From: a bacterium | Lineage (GTDB): Bacteria > B130-G9 | Direction of reading: 5' to 3' | Length of the DNA stretch: 64,000 bases | NCBI GenBank assembly: GCA_035527515.1 | Contig: DATLAJ010000132.1 | Span: forward strand, 10,486-74,485 | Shown here: positions 24,549 to 33,090 of the stretch, in pieces | How the letters are laid out: every line of letters begins with the position of its first letter | Numbering within the stretch: the first letter of the stretch is position 1 | Position numbers and translations under genes: made by a program | Notes under the pieces: model-generated | Told to the model about the DNA's origin: nothing | Database searches by the model: none | What the model saw: the letters and a program-made list of their open reading frames with translations, nothing else

Positions 24549-26000
24549 ATGCCGCCAATGCAACGGGCTCACTTGCGCCTCGAGCCAAAGATAGCCTCAA
24601 TCCTTCAAAGCGTCTCCCAGGTTGCCGATGCACAAAACGTGCCATGCTTTGTGGTCGGGGGCACGGTGAGAGACACTATCCTCGGAAGACCTGTCCTTGA
24701 CCTCGATCTGCTCATCGACACCGCCAACCGAGCCGGCATCTCGGCCGACGAGTTCGCGAACATCGCCTCAGACCACCTACACGGCACTCATCCGGTCTGC
24801 TTCGACCGCTTTGGCACGCTTCACTTCGTGGTTGGTCCCGAGAGCGATTCAATGCAGGTCGAGATAGTTGGTGCTCCACTTCGCGTCTCCGACAGCTTCG
24901 TCATTGGCGATGAGAGCGACATCATGCGGAGGGATTTCACCGCCAACACGTTGCTTGTCGGCCTAAATGGGGGTAATTACGGACGATTGTATGACCTGAC
25001 TGGGCGAGGCATCGACGACATCAAGAGGCGTGTCCTGCGCTGCCCTCTTGAACCTCACATTACCCTCGCCGATGACCCCATCAGGATGCTCCGGGCGGTC
25101 CGGCTTTCTTGCTCGCTCGCTTTGGAGGTCCATAATTCGGTGCGAGAGTGCATTGCCCATAATCCGTCCCTCATCAATGAGGCGGCGGTGGAGCGCATCG
25201 GAAGGGAACTGGAGCTCATGATTCTCTCCGACAGGCCCAAAGATGGCTTTGAGATGCTGCACGACCTGAACCTCTTGCAGGTCGTCATGCCCGAGATCGA
25301 GGCGCTCGGCGGGATTATGCAGGACAAGCGCTTCCACAGCCAGGACGTTCTTCACCACACGTTTTCTGTGCTGGCAAACGTGCACCGGAAGGACCTCGCA
25401 ACGAGGCTCGCTGCCGTATTCCACGATGCCGGCAAACGTCAGGCGCAGATGTTTAAGGACAGCCGCGTCGTGTTCTACGGTCACGAGCACATCGGGGCCG
25501 AGATCGCGTTGAAAAGGCTCCGTGCACTGCGCTTTCCAAACAAACTCACCAATGAGGTCGCCTCGCTGGTGAGAAACCACATGATCAACTACTCCGGAGA
25601 GTGGACGGACGCCGCAATCCGAAGGCTTATCAAGCGCCTCGGCCAGTCGCTGCAAAAGCAGCTCGACCTTTATGAGGCGGACATCGGGGCGCTCACACGA
25701 TCGCAGCAATTGCTGGACTCCGCTCGCGAGCTGCGCAGGCGGATCGAGACGATCGACGAGAGGGAGCAGGTCGCCAAGATTGAAGCCCCGTTGAATGGCC
25801 ATGAGATATGTGCGCTTCTGGGCATCGAGCCTGGCCCACTCGTCGGCAAATACAAGGCCAGACTCCTCGATGCAGTGCTAACCGGCCAGATAGCGAACGA
25901 AAAAGACGCCGCCCGAGAATACCTTTTTGAGTTGTGCAAGGACGAGAGTCTGTCTGCCGAGGCGGCTTCCAACGGAGACCGAGGGGACCAGCCCGAGTGA
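24549..26000 (+). CDS. CCA tRNA nucleotidyltransferase / poly(A) polymerase with HD domain
   Basis: This 483-residue class II nucleotidyltransferase shows FVVGGTVRD (residues 35-42) and the metal-binding DLDLLID (Asp51, Asp53). It has the neck motif SDIMRRDFTANTLLVGL with YDLTGRGIDDIKRRVLRC, and the RMLRAVRLSC region. A C-terminal HD domain follows (HDAGKRQ, with HTFSVLANVHRKDLATRLAAVFHD). Such enzymes add or repair the CCA end of tRNA; the HD part often hydrolyses cyclic phosphates at tRNA ends. Close relatives are poly(A) polymerases, so the exact role is open. Placement after selA gives a small tRNA-metabolism group. Two possible ATGs (24549, 24558) lack strong ribosome sites. Confidence 0.92.
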   Translation: MPPMQRAHLRLEPKIASILQSVSQVADAQNVPCFVVGGTVRDTILGRPVLDLDLLIDTANRAGISADEFANIASDHLHGTHPVCFDRFGTLHFVVGPESDSMQVEIVGAPLRVSDSFVIGDESDIMRRDFTANTLLVGLNGGNYGRLYDLTGRGIDDIKRRVLRCPLEPHITLADDPIRMLRAVRLSCSLALEVHNSVRECIAHNPSLINEAAVERIGRELELMILSDRPKDGFEMLHDLNLLQVVMPEIEALGGIMQDKRFHSQDVLHHTFSVLANVHRKDLATRLAAVFHDAGKRQAQMFKDSRVVFYGHEHIGAEIALKRLRALRFPNKLTNEVASLVRNHMINYSGEWTDAAIRRLIKRLGQSLQKQLDLYEADIGALTRSQQLLDSARELRRRIETIDEREQVAKIEAPLNGHEICALLGIEPGPLVGKYKARLLDAVLTGQIANEKDAAREYLFELCKDESLSAEAASNGDRGDQPE

Positions 26001-26042
26001 GCAAGCTGGGCGGACGGATTCTTCACGAGTAAGGACTAACCC

Positions 26043-27020
26043 TCAGTCCCACCAATCGAAGAAGTCGTGGTCCCTGGTCAATGAGACCCTTCTGACCGGG
26101 TGCTGCGCGTCGTCTGCGTCAATGATGATCCCCCAGAGTGGTTGAAAGGTCTTCGCTCGTAAGGAGTAGCGCATGTCACCGACCACATCCGGGCGGTCCG
26201 AGACCTTTGCCGTAAAGCCGTCGGCGAATCTAGAGAACCTCCTGAAGTCCCTCAGGACGGCTTGTTGTGTCATGGGCCTGTTAATCAGACCGTCCTCCGC
26301 GAAGACCTCGACCTCGTCGCCCTCCTCAACACTGGCCTTCCTGAAGGGAGCAACCACGACCTTGTCCGCATATATCTGGCCTCCAGCCCGATAAATAGAC
26401 CTGAAGACGAACAGGTTGGCGAGCGTGGGTGTGGCCCGTCCATGTTGGACGGAATGTCCGCGACTTTGGGCCAGCTCTCGTTGAACAGCGAGGGCTTGGT
26501 GATTCTGCGTGAAGCCGAACGTTATATAGCTGATCACGAACAGCATTGCGACTATGGCGGGCGCATTGCTTCGCCTTTTGGCGGACAGAATGCAGCCAAT
26601 CAGGAGCGGGACAGAGACCACCAGATCAACGATCGAGATGCAGTCCAGCGCATATCTCGAACTATTAAATGGCCAGAGGATGACCGTCCCGTAGCTCGTG
26701 CAGAGGTCGAGGGGCCCGTGCGTGATGTATCCCAGAAAGCTTGCAAGATAGATTAACTTGAAGTTCTCCCTTCTCCTGTAAAGCAAGTGGCAGATTCCAG
26801 CCGCAATGAGGGCACCAATGGGAACGAACGCGAGGGAATGCGTGAAGTGCCGGTGCATCGTCAATGCTAAGAGCGAGTCCTTCGAGGACCTAATGAAAAC
26901 ATCGACATCCGGCAGCGCTCCCGCGATGAGGCCGACGACCAGCGCCTTTGTGCCGAGCCTCTTGCCAAGAAACGACTGCACCAGTGCGGCCCCAAGGAGC
27001 GCCTGGGTGGGAGTATCCAT
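26043..27020 (-). CDS. Membrane-bound metal-dependent hydrolase, YdjM/DUF457-type
   Basis: This 325-residue protein has the family signature MDTPTQALLGAALVQ, then GALPDVDVF, MHRHFTHSLAFVPIGAL and LGYITHGPLDLCTSYGT, with conserved His/Asp residues that would bind metal within the membrane. About five spans occupy residues 1-165. A soluble C-terminal region follows (YRAGGQIYADKVVVAPF). The E. coli relative YdjM is a LexA-regulated inner membrane protein; the reaction is not established. AGGAA lies 5 bases before the ATG. It converges on the CCA enzyme gene with a 42-base gap. Confidence 0.85.
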   Translation of the reverse strand: MDTPTQALLGAALVQSFLGKRLGTKALVVGLIAGALPDVDVFIRSSKDSLLALTMHRHFTHSLAFVPIGALIAAGICHLLYRRRENFKLIYLASFLGYITHGPLDLCTSYGTVILWPFNSSRYALDCISIVDLVVSVPLLIGCILSAKRRSNAPAIVAMLFVISYITFGFTQNHQALAVQRELAQSRGHSVQHGRATPTLANLFVFRSIYRAGGQIYADKVVVAPFRKASVEEGDEVEVFAEDGLINRPMTQQAVLRDFRRFSRFADGFTAKVSDRPDVVGDMRYSLRAKTFQPLWGIIIDADDAQHPVRRVSLTRDHDFFDWWD

Positions 27021-27142
27021 CGATTCCTGTATCTATGTCATCTCAAAATGTGGTTTGGTCTTTCCTAGCACAACAGCTGTTCTTCGGTAGTTCAGAAAAC
27101 GTTGGGGAGCTGACGGATGCTATCCAAAGTTGCTTTAACCTA

Positions 27143-27242
27143 CTACCCGGAGCTTTCCTCAACAATCCTAATCTCCGCCTCCGTCAGGTCGTAGAGCTTA
27201 AAAGGCCAGCCGGTCGATGTCGCCGTCCGTCGGAAGTGGCAA
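27143..27242 (-). pseudogene. Relic of a restriction-modification enzyme C-terminus, copy A
   Basis: On the minus strand LPLPTDGDIDRLAF ends in a stop, while the next frame continues KLYDLTEAEIRIVEE. Removing one T from TTTT joins them into a sequence like 'LTDDEIDRLVYELYGLTEEEIKIVE', the C-terminal end seen in many type IIG/Eco57I-like restriction-modification proteins. Only this tail is present. Confidence 0.6.
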
Positions 27243-27375
27243 TCCACCAAGGACGCGAAGAACCACCAAGAAAGGAGGCGAACCACGAAGCACACGAAGA
27301 ACCACGAAGAAGCGGGGATATAGCGACGCGGCCGCAACGTTCAATCCGCAATCCGCAGTCCGCAGTCCGCAATCT
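27143..27375. repeat. Composite repeat copy A
   Basis: This begins with the restriction-enzyme tail relic, followed by AATCCACCAAGGACGCGAAG, purine-rich ACCACGAAG stretches and a TTCAATCCGCAATCCGCAG block near 27341. The same order of blocks recurs in the same orientation at 28185-28363. The two copies bracket hicBA. Confidence 0.75.
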
Positions 27376-27468
27376 GACCGTCTGTCGCCTCAATCTGCCG
27401 CTTGGAAGGAGCGCACATTGAGGCTGTTTTTGCCAGAACGCAACCTTGAACCCGCTGAATTCGGACTA

Positions 27469-27496
27469 TTGCGTGCGCAGCAGTCGGCGATATACT
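27469..27496 (+). promoter_or_regulatory. Candidate hicBA promoter
   Basis: TTGCGT (27469-27474) and TATACT (27491-27496, 5 of 6 matches) are spaced by 16 bases. The -35 is poor but the -10 is good. It lies about 100 bases before the hicB start. Confidence 0.35.
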
Positions 27497-27598
27497 GTGT
27501 CTTAGAGCGTAGCGTATTGTGTGAATCTTGACGTAGGGCGGTTATGTCTGAGTCAATGTGGGATTTCGCTGCGAGATGCTGGTTGGGAGGAGACTATA

Positions 27599-27811
27599 AT
27601 GCACAATGAATTTACGGCAATTATTGAGCAGGATGAAGGCTGGTTCATAGCCTATTGCCCAGAGGTCTCGGGCGCTAATGGACAAGGGCGCACGAAGGAT
27701 GAGTGTCTCAAGAACTTGTCCGAGGCAATCGCTCTCATCCTCGAGGACCGGCGAGAAGACGCGTTTCGCGGTGTTCCAGAAAATGCTGAGCGGGCTATTG
27801 TCAGTGTATAA
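27599..27811 (+). CDS. hicB: HicB-type antitoxin
   Basis: A 70-residue HicB-fold protein (partial RNase H-like): FTAIIEQDEGWFIAYCPEVS, GANGQGRTKDECLKNLSEAI, then ALILEDRRED. The frame extends upstream, but the ATG at 27599 has GGGAGGAG 7 bases before it and starts exactly at the family boundary. There is no C-terminal DNA-binding helix-turn-helix or ribbon domain, so autoregulation may be weak or done by another protein. Its TAA overlaps the ATG of hicA by one base (TAATG), ensuring coupled synthesis. It neutralises the HicA mRNA interferase. Confidence 0.88.
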   Translation: MHNEFTAIIEQDEGWFIAYCPEVSGANGQGRTKDECLKNLSEAIALILEDRREDAFRGVPENAERAIVSV

Positions 27812-27996
27812 TGAAGCGCAGTATCTTACTCAGAGATCTCCGGCGTAACGGCTGCTATCTCAAACGAGAGGGCAGATCGCATTCCCTGTGGTGTGACCCT
27901 CAAACTGGTCATATAGAGGCGGTGCCGCGTCATACAGAGATTCCCGACAAACTCGCGAGGAGAATCTGCCGTGCGCTGTCCGTGCCAGAACCGTAG
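27811..27996 (+). CDS. hicA: HicA-type mRNA interferase toxin
   Basis: A 61-residue double-stranded-RNA-binding-fold toxin: LLRDLRRNGCYLKREGRSHS (catalytic His24), then WCDPQTGHIEAVPRHTEIPD and KLARRICRALSV. Size and motifs are standard for HicA, which cleaves mRNA independently of ribosomes to halt growth. It is translationally coupled to hicB (antitoxin first). A 175-base multi-hairpin element begins 12 bases after the stop, and composite repeats flank the pair. Confidence 0.9.
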   Translation: MKRSILLRDLRRNGCYLKREGRSHSLWCDPQTGHIEAVPRHTEIPDKLARRICRALSVPEP

Positions 27997-28007
27997 GTGC
28001 AAGTCCC

Positions 28008-28183
28008 TTTGAAGTGCGGTGGCTTGACACCGCTTTGGCTCGTCGCGGCTTGATGCGACTTTGGCCATGATCAATTGCTTCCTATCATCCGCATTGCTTT
28101 TGTCGAGGCAAAAAGAGCTGTCCTTTAAGGGGCGGTGTCAAGCCACCGCAAATGAAAGCGGCGTCAAGCCGCCGCACTCCAAA
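28008..28183. repeat. MITE-like multi-hairpin element, copy 1
   Basis: The 29-base ends (28008-28036 and 28155-28183) are imperfect inverted repeats of each other, beginning TTTGRAGTGCGG. Each end also folds on itself (GCGGCGGCTTGACGCCGC type), as do inner units near 28050 and 28130. A second copy of nearly the same length lies at 34958-35132. There is no coding capacity, so mobility would need an enzyme in trans. Confidence 0.8.
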
Positions 28184-28184
28184 C

Positions 28185-28281
28185 TCAGGCTTTCCCCTCA
28201 ACAATCTTAATCTCCGCCTCCGTCAGGCCGTAGAGCTCAAAAGACCAGCCGGTCGATCTCGTCGTCAGTTAGAACAGGGAA
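28185..28281 (-). pseudogene. Relic of a restriction-modification enzyme C-terminus, copy B
   Basis: On the minus strand FPVLTDDEIDRLVF ends in TGA, and the next frame reads ELYGLTEAEIKIVEGKA. The break is the same extra T in a TTTT run as in copy A. The restored sequence is the C-terminal end typical of type IIG/Eco57I-like enzymes. Confidence 0.65.
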
Positions 28282-28363
28282 TCCACCAAGGACACGAAGA
28301 ACCACGAGGATTAGCGAAACCAGAACGGAAGCGGAGCTTTCAATCCGCAATCCGCAATCCAAA
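28185..28363. repeat. Composite repeat copy B
   Basis: Restriction-enzyme tail relic, then AATCCACCAAGGACACGAAG, an ACCACGAGG stretch and TTCAATCCGCAATCCGCAAT. The block order and orientation are as in copy A (27143-27375), with moderate sequence divergence. Confidence 0.75.
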
Positions 28364-28666
28364 ATGTGCCCCCCCTTCGGGGAACCAGAACGCGGCATCA
28401 CGTCAATCCTAATTCCACTGCTACTCCGCGAAGGCTACGAAGCACGAGTTTCTTCTTGAGCAAAACCAGGCCCCACAGCCAACAACCCAACAAATCAGCT
28501 ACCCATTTTGGGGAAACTCCTGAAGAATAGAAGCTCCCAGTTCAATTGCATTGCCAAATCCTGAGAGAACTCGTAGGATAATCGAAACGATGGGGGCTAC
28601 ATCGGTGTTGTACTACAGAGCTTTCGCCGAACGTTTTTGTGAGATGTAATAGGGAGACTCAGGGGC

Positions 28667-29539
28667 ATGTTCAAGGGGTCGTTTGTTGCGCTGGTAACGC
28701 CTTTCAAGGATGGGAAGGTATCTTTTGAGGATTACGAGAGGCTGCTGGAGTATCACTTGCAGTCGGGCACGAGCGGCGTGCTTCTGTGCGGCACAACGGG
28801 CGAATCGGCCACAATTACGAGGGATGAATATCGGCAGATTCTCTCGTTCGTGAAGCGCGAGCTTCAGGGCAAGCTGCCGATAATAGCGGGCATCGGCTCG
28901 AACGACACACGCACAGCAATCGAGAACGCTCGCATCTGCGGGGAGATCGGAATCGACGGACTGCTTGCGATCTCCTGCTACTACAACAAGCCAACGCAGG
29001 CGGGGCACATCGCTCACTTCACCAAGGTAGCCTCGAGCACACGGCTGCCGATAATCATCTACAACATCCCCGGCAGAACCGCTGTGAACCTACTCCCCTC
29101 GACGCTTGAGAGACTCTGCGACGTGCCAAACATCATCGGCGTCAAGGAATCGAGCGGCGACATGAAGCAGGTGCTCGAGATAAGGCGCCTCTGCAAAGAC
29201 AGGCTGACGATTCTCTCGGGCGAGGACCTGATGGTCGTGCCGATCCTCTCGATCGGAGGCAGCGGGGTCATCTCGGCGTCTGCGAACATCCTCGCGAAGG
29301 AGATGGCGGATATGTGCAGGCTTTTCTTCGAGGGGAAGGTGGCCGAGGCGGCCAGCATTCAGGTGGAGATTTCTGACGTCATCAACGCCTGCTTCATCGA
29401 GACCAACCCGGCTCCCGTCAAGACCGCCCTGGCCGCTATGGGTATGTGCTCTGGCGAGCTTCGGCTGCCGCTGGTCGAGATGGAGCCTGACAACAAGGAA
29501 CGGCTACTTGCGGTGTTGAGGGAATATGGCCTCATCTGA
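28667..29539 (+). CDS. dapA: 4-hydroxy-tetrahydrodipicolinate synthase
   Basis: This condenses pyruvate with aspartate semialdehyde, the first step of the lysine and diaminopimelate branch needed for peptidoglycan. The 290-residue TIM barrel has every key residue: Thr43-Thr44 (CGTTGES), Tyr132 (IIYNIPGRT), Arg137 and the Schiff-base Lys160 (GVKESSGD). The length is standard. AGGGG is close to the ATG (4 bases) and GGGAG lies further up. No other lysine gene is adjacent. Related aldolases (N-acetylneuraminate lyase) are less likely given GVKESSGD and the pattern KPTQAG. Confidence 0.95.
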   Translation: MFKGSFVALVTPFKDGKVSFEDYERLLEYHLQSGTSGVLLCGTTGESATITRDEYRQILSFVKRELQGKLPIIAGIGSNDTRTAIENARICGEIGIDGLLAISCYYNKPTQAGHIAHFTKVASSTRLPIIIYNIPGRTAVNLLPSTLERLCDVPNIIGVKESSGDMKQVLEIRRLCKDRLTILSGEDLMVVPILSIGGSGVISASANILAKEMADMCRLFFEGKVAEAASIQVEISDVINACFIETNPAPVKTALAAMGMCSGELRLPLVEMEPDNKERLLAVLREYGLI

Positions 29540-29662
29540 CGGCGATGCAGCTTCTGGCCCGCTAGAACTATGAAGACACGGCGTTGACCCTAACGACGAT
29601 CGATGATTCATCCTTCATCCTTCATAATTCATCCTTCCAAAATGACACGGAGCCTTAGACTA

Positions 29663-32600
29663 ATGAAGTATAAGCCAAGCTTACTAATCGCAGCGATGCT
29701 CACAGCGTTTGCGGCGTTCGCCCTCTCGGCGCCAATCCTTCAAGCAGCAAGCACGCCGCTCTCAACTGAACCGCTCCTTCTCACACCGGATGCGCTTGCG
29801 GCCCAGGACCTCAAGATAACCGACCTTGATGGGGACGGGAGTCTCGACATCGCCGTTGCCTGCTACAACTCGCCGAATGTCGTCTATCTCAACAAGTTCG
29901 GGGATTTCTCTGGATATTCTGAGTGGGAGTCGGCTGAGGCGGACTACACGCTCTCGCTGGCGCTCGCGGATGTTACAGGCGATGGCCTGCCGGACCTTTT
30001 TTCCGGCAACAGCATTGGGCAGAGCAACCGGCTGAACGTCAACTCGGTGGGCGGTCTGTCACAGGCGGCCGGTTGGAGCTCTTTCGACGCACGGTGGACG
30101 AACGCTGTGCTCGCCTACGATTTCGATCACGATGGCAACATCGACATTTTCGCGGGGGGCTCGGGCGAGAACGTCATATACAAGAATCTGGGCGCTGGCC
30201 TCGACGCTGCGCCGTTCTGGGTCTCGCCGAGTCGCATCGAGACGCGTGCGGCGGCAATTGGTGAGATCAACGGCGATGGCGTGCCGTTCCTTGCGGTTGG
30301 GAACGTCGGCGTCAACCGCATCTATCGCATCGCAGCGGGGCTTCCTGAGGACGACCCCGTCTGGACGTCGCCCGATTGGCAGGCCACGTACTCCCTCGAC
30401 CTCGGGGATTATGATGCTGATGGCGACCTCGACCTGTTGGTTGGCAATCTTGACGGAGCTGACCAGGTGTTCGCCAACAACGAGGGCGACTTCGGTGATG
30501 GGCCGGTTTGGACATCGAGCGATGCTGGCGCAACGCGGTCGATAAGATGGTGCGATTTTGCGGATGACGGCTTTCCGGACGTGGCCGTGGCGACGTTCAG
30601 GTCCCAGGCTAACGCTATCTATTCGAACTCAAATGGCGTGATCGAGACCTCTGCCTCGTGGGTTTCTGACGATGCAGAGGACACAACCTCGATGCTGTGC
30701 ACAGATCTGGATGGGAACGGGTCAACGGACATGGTCGTTGCCAACCAGGACGGATATGTCGTTGCCTACCTGTCTCTTTTGCATTCTGCTCCGTTTGTCG
30801 TCGAGACGACGCCCGAGGACGGGGATACAGACGTCGCAAGGGTCGCCCAGATAACGGTCTTGCTCTATGACTACGACGAGGACATGGATATTGGGGCGGT
30901 CGAGTTGCTCGTCAATGGCGATAGCGTGAGTTTCGCTGTAACAACCTCGAGCGAGGGCGCGACGGTGCAGTTTGCGCCAGCGGTGGGCTATCCGCCTGAT
31001 TCTGAGGTCCACGTCACGGTTCGCGCTGCCGACGTCGAGGGCAACCAGATGCCCGACTACGGCTTTTCCTTCACAACTGCCGGCAACACAGCACCCACTC
31101 TCAAGAATGGCTCGGTGAACCCGCCGATCGGAGACACCGATGATGTTTTCAGCTTCTATGTGGATTACGTGGACGAGGACTACGACCGTCCCGATCGCGC
31201 TGATGCGGTGATTGTGGATGAGAGCGAGACGAGGGTGGCCACGCTCCCAATGCAGGTGCTCTCAACGTATTCATACAACGGCACGTATCAGGCGGCAACC
31301 AGCCTCGGGCAGGGCAGCTACTATTACTACTTCGATTTTGAGGATGCCTTCGGCGCCTCGTGTAGGCTGCCTGAGACGGGCTACTATTCTGGGCCCGAAG
31401 TTCAGAGGCACAACACCGCCCCCATGCTCGCCTCTCCCATGCTCAGCCCCCCGACGGGCGATGCCGAGACGACATTCTGGTTCTCGGTCTATTACTGGGA
31501 CCTCGATGAGGACGCAGCATCGACGGCGAAAGTTGTCGTCAAGAGCTCCACGAGCGAATACTCCTGGGACATGGTCCTTCAAGATGGCACCGCGGACGAC
31601 GGGACCTTCTCATATTGCGCCTCGCTTCCGGCGGGCACATACAGCTACTACTTCGACTTCGTCGATGAACGAGGCGCAAGTGTGAAGCTGCCGCCGGTCG
31701 GATATTTCATTGGCCCGGTTGTAACGGGCGAGAGTTCGCCGAGCATTCTCTCCTACGGTGGCGTTTCGCCGTCGCTGGGCTCAACGAGCACGGATTTTGA
31801 GTTTCGGGTTTACTACTTTAGCGCGGCTGGGGACGAGCCTTCCGTCTCCACGCTTTACTACAAGACGGAGTTGACGCATTCGGCAGAGATGACGCTTGGC
31901 AACGGGATGCTCTTCGACGGGGACTACACGTTCAAGACCAGGCTTACAGCTCAGACGCAGTGGTATTATTTCCGCTTCGTGACGAAGGGCGGCGATTCGG
32001 TGCGCCTCCCCCAGGAGGGGTATTTCTATGGGCCGAATCTCGCGGGACAAGGGAACGAGACGCTTCTGGACACCGGCGGGGTCGATCCGGTCATCTCCAG
32101 CGGGAACGGGACATTCACTTTCTCCGCGCACTACTACGATGCAGCCGGGGGTGCTCCCTCCGAGGCTGAGGTTCACATACAGGCCTCGGGCTGGTCGAGC
32201 TCCGAGACGATGGAGCTCGTAACTGGCGAGTCGCCCTCGAACGGGGAATACACACTAGAAACTTCGCTGAGCACGAACACATACGAATACTACTTCGTCT
32301 TCGTAGATAGCAAGGGCGCACAGGTCAGGCTCCCCGAGACGGGCAGTTTCTCAGGGCCTTTCGTTGGCCAGTCAAATAACCCCCCGTCGCTTAGTGATGC
32401 CAGTTTCTGGCCGCAATGCGGCACCGTGCAGGACACGTTCACGTTCTCGGTGCATTACTTCGACGAGGACGGCAACGAGCCTGGCATCGCGCGGGTGATT
32501 CTGCACGCTGGCGGCGAGGTAGTTCCTGCCCAGCTCGAACTCACATCGGGAACTGCCGCAAACGGGACCTACTCCGTCGAGACGAGCGTGCCGGCCGGCG

Positions 32601-33052
32601 AAGTGCGGTATCGTTTCCGTTTCGTCGATACGAAGGGCGGGGCGGCGGCGTCCCCTGAGGCCGAGCTGGCAGAGGGCCCGACCGTTGGCGACTTTACGCT
32701 ATCGCTTGCGGTCGATTCTGACGTCCTGTGGCCGCAGGACACTCTGAACCTGACGCTGAGCATCAACAACATGGCGTCAACCGATCTTGCGGCCATGTTC
32801 GCCGCAGCGATCGTTTTGCCGACGGGCGAGCTTATCTACTTTCCCGACTGGGGGATGTCGCTTGCCGGGCTTGATCTTGATTTCCCAGCAGGTTTCGAGC
32901 TATCAAACTATCCCATACTCACGATGCAGGTGCCCGATAGCGCACCGACGGGAGACTACATAGCCTACGCCGGCATCTTCGGGACGGGCGATTTCGGCTG
33001 CGTCCTCAGCGACCTCGCGCAGTCCACCTGGCGCATCCAGCCGGGCAAGTAG
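29663..33052 (+). CDS. Large secreted protein: FG-GAP propeller plus five Ig-like repeats
   Basis: This 1129-residue exported protein has a signal KPSLLIAAMLTAFAAFALSA with cleavage near LQAAS. Residues about 40-390 are FG-GAP/VCBS repeats forming a beta-propeller (DLDGDGSLDIAVA, DYDADGDLDLLVGN, DLDGNGSTDMVVAN), with calcium-binding DxDxDG loops. A Big_5-like Ig domain follows (PFVVETTPEDGDTDVARVAQ). Then come five tandem units of about 105 residues, each ending with YYYYFDF..-like and RLPETG.-GP sequence. A final domain (about 1035-1129) resembles an Ig-fold. The frame also offers ATGs at 29603 and 29642, but 29603 lies in a TTCATCCTTCA-type repeat; 29663 has ACGGAG upstream and a clean signal. 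Probably a surface adhesin. Confidence 0.85.
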   Translation: MKYKPSLLIAAMLTAFAAFALSAPILQAASTPLSTEPLLLTPDALAAQDLKITDLDGDGSLDIAVACYNSPNVVYLNKFGDFSGYSEWESAEADYTLSLALADVTGDGLPDLFSGNSIGQSNRLNVNSVGGLSQAAGWSSFDARWTNAVLAYDFDHDGNIDIFAGGSGENVIYKNLGAGLDAAPFWVSPSRIETRAAAIGEINGDGVPFLAVGNVGVNRIYRIAAGLPEDDPVWTSPDWQATYSLDLGDYDADGDLDLLVGNLDGADQVFANNEGDFGDGPVWTSSDAGATRSIRWCDFADDGFPDVAVATFRSQANAIYSNSNGVIETSASWVSDDAEDTTSMLCTDLDGNGSTDMVVANQDGYVVAYLSLLHSAPFVVETTPEDGDTDVARVAQITVLLYDYDEDMDIGAVELLVNGDSVSFAVTTSSEGATVQFAPAVGYPPDSEVHVTVRAADVEGNQMPDYGFSFTTAGNTAPTLKNGSVNPPIGDTDDVFSFYVDYVDEDYDRPDRADAVIVDESETRVATLPMQVLSTYSYNGTYQAATSLGQGSYYYYFDFEDAFGASCRLPETGYYSGPEVQRHNTAPMLASPMLSPPTGDAETTFWFSVYYWDLDEDAASTAKVVVKSSTSEYSWDMVLQDGTADDGTFSYCASLPAGTYSYYFDFVDERGASVKLPPVGYFIGPVVTGESSPSILSYGGVSPSLGSTSTDFEFRVYYFSAAGDEPSVSTLYYKTELTHSAEMTLGNGMLFDGDYTFKTRLTAQTQWYYFRFVTKGGDSVRLPQEGYFYGPNLAGQGNETLLDTGGVDPVISSGNGTFTFSAHYYDAAGGAPSEAEVHIQASGWSSSETMELVTGESPSNGEYTLETSLSTNTYEYYFVFVDSKGAQVRLPETGSFSGPFVGQSNNPPSLSDASFWPQCGTVQDTFTFSVHYFDEDGNEPGIARVILHAGGEVVPAQLELTSGTAANGTYSVETSVPAGEVRYRFRFVDTKGGAAASPEAELAEGPTVGDFTLSLAVDSDVLWPQDTLNLTLSINNMASTDLAAMFAAAIVLPTGELIYFPDWGMSLAGLDLDFPAGFELSNYPILTMQVPDSAPTGDYIAYAGIFGTGDFGCVLSDLAQSTWRIQPGK

Positions 33053-33090
33053 CTCTCCGCTGACATGGGATAGAGCGAGGCGAGGTCTAT

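Larger units (their letters stand above)
27021..27598. other. Repeat-filled region upstream of hicBA
   Basis: No intact gene. It contains composite repeat copy A (27143-27375), which includes a decayed restriction-enzyme tail, purine-rich CACGAAGAACCACGAAG-type tandem stretches and an AATCCGCAGTCCGC block, followed by the likely hicBA promoter. Confidence 0.6.
27997..28666. other. Repeat-rich region between hicA and dapA
   Basis: This 670-base stretch contains the multi-hairpin element (28008-28183) and composite repeat copy B (28185-28363). The remaining roughly 300 bases hold no supported gene. They presumably carry the dapA promoter; GATAAT at 28577-28582 is a possible -10, but no -35 is well spaced. 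Confidence 0.6.

Noticed and set aside
28362-28457. Plus-strand 31-codon frame starting MCPPFGEPERG
   Set aside because: It lacks a ribosome site and sits at the edge of a noncoding composite repeat. Nothing supports expression.
31370-32350. LPETG-like strings as sortase signals
   Set aside because: They occur internally in successive repeats, not at a C-terminus with a hydrophobic tail, and the cell type appears Gram-negative.
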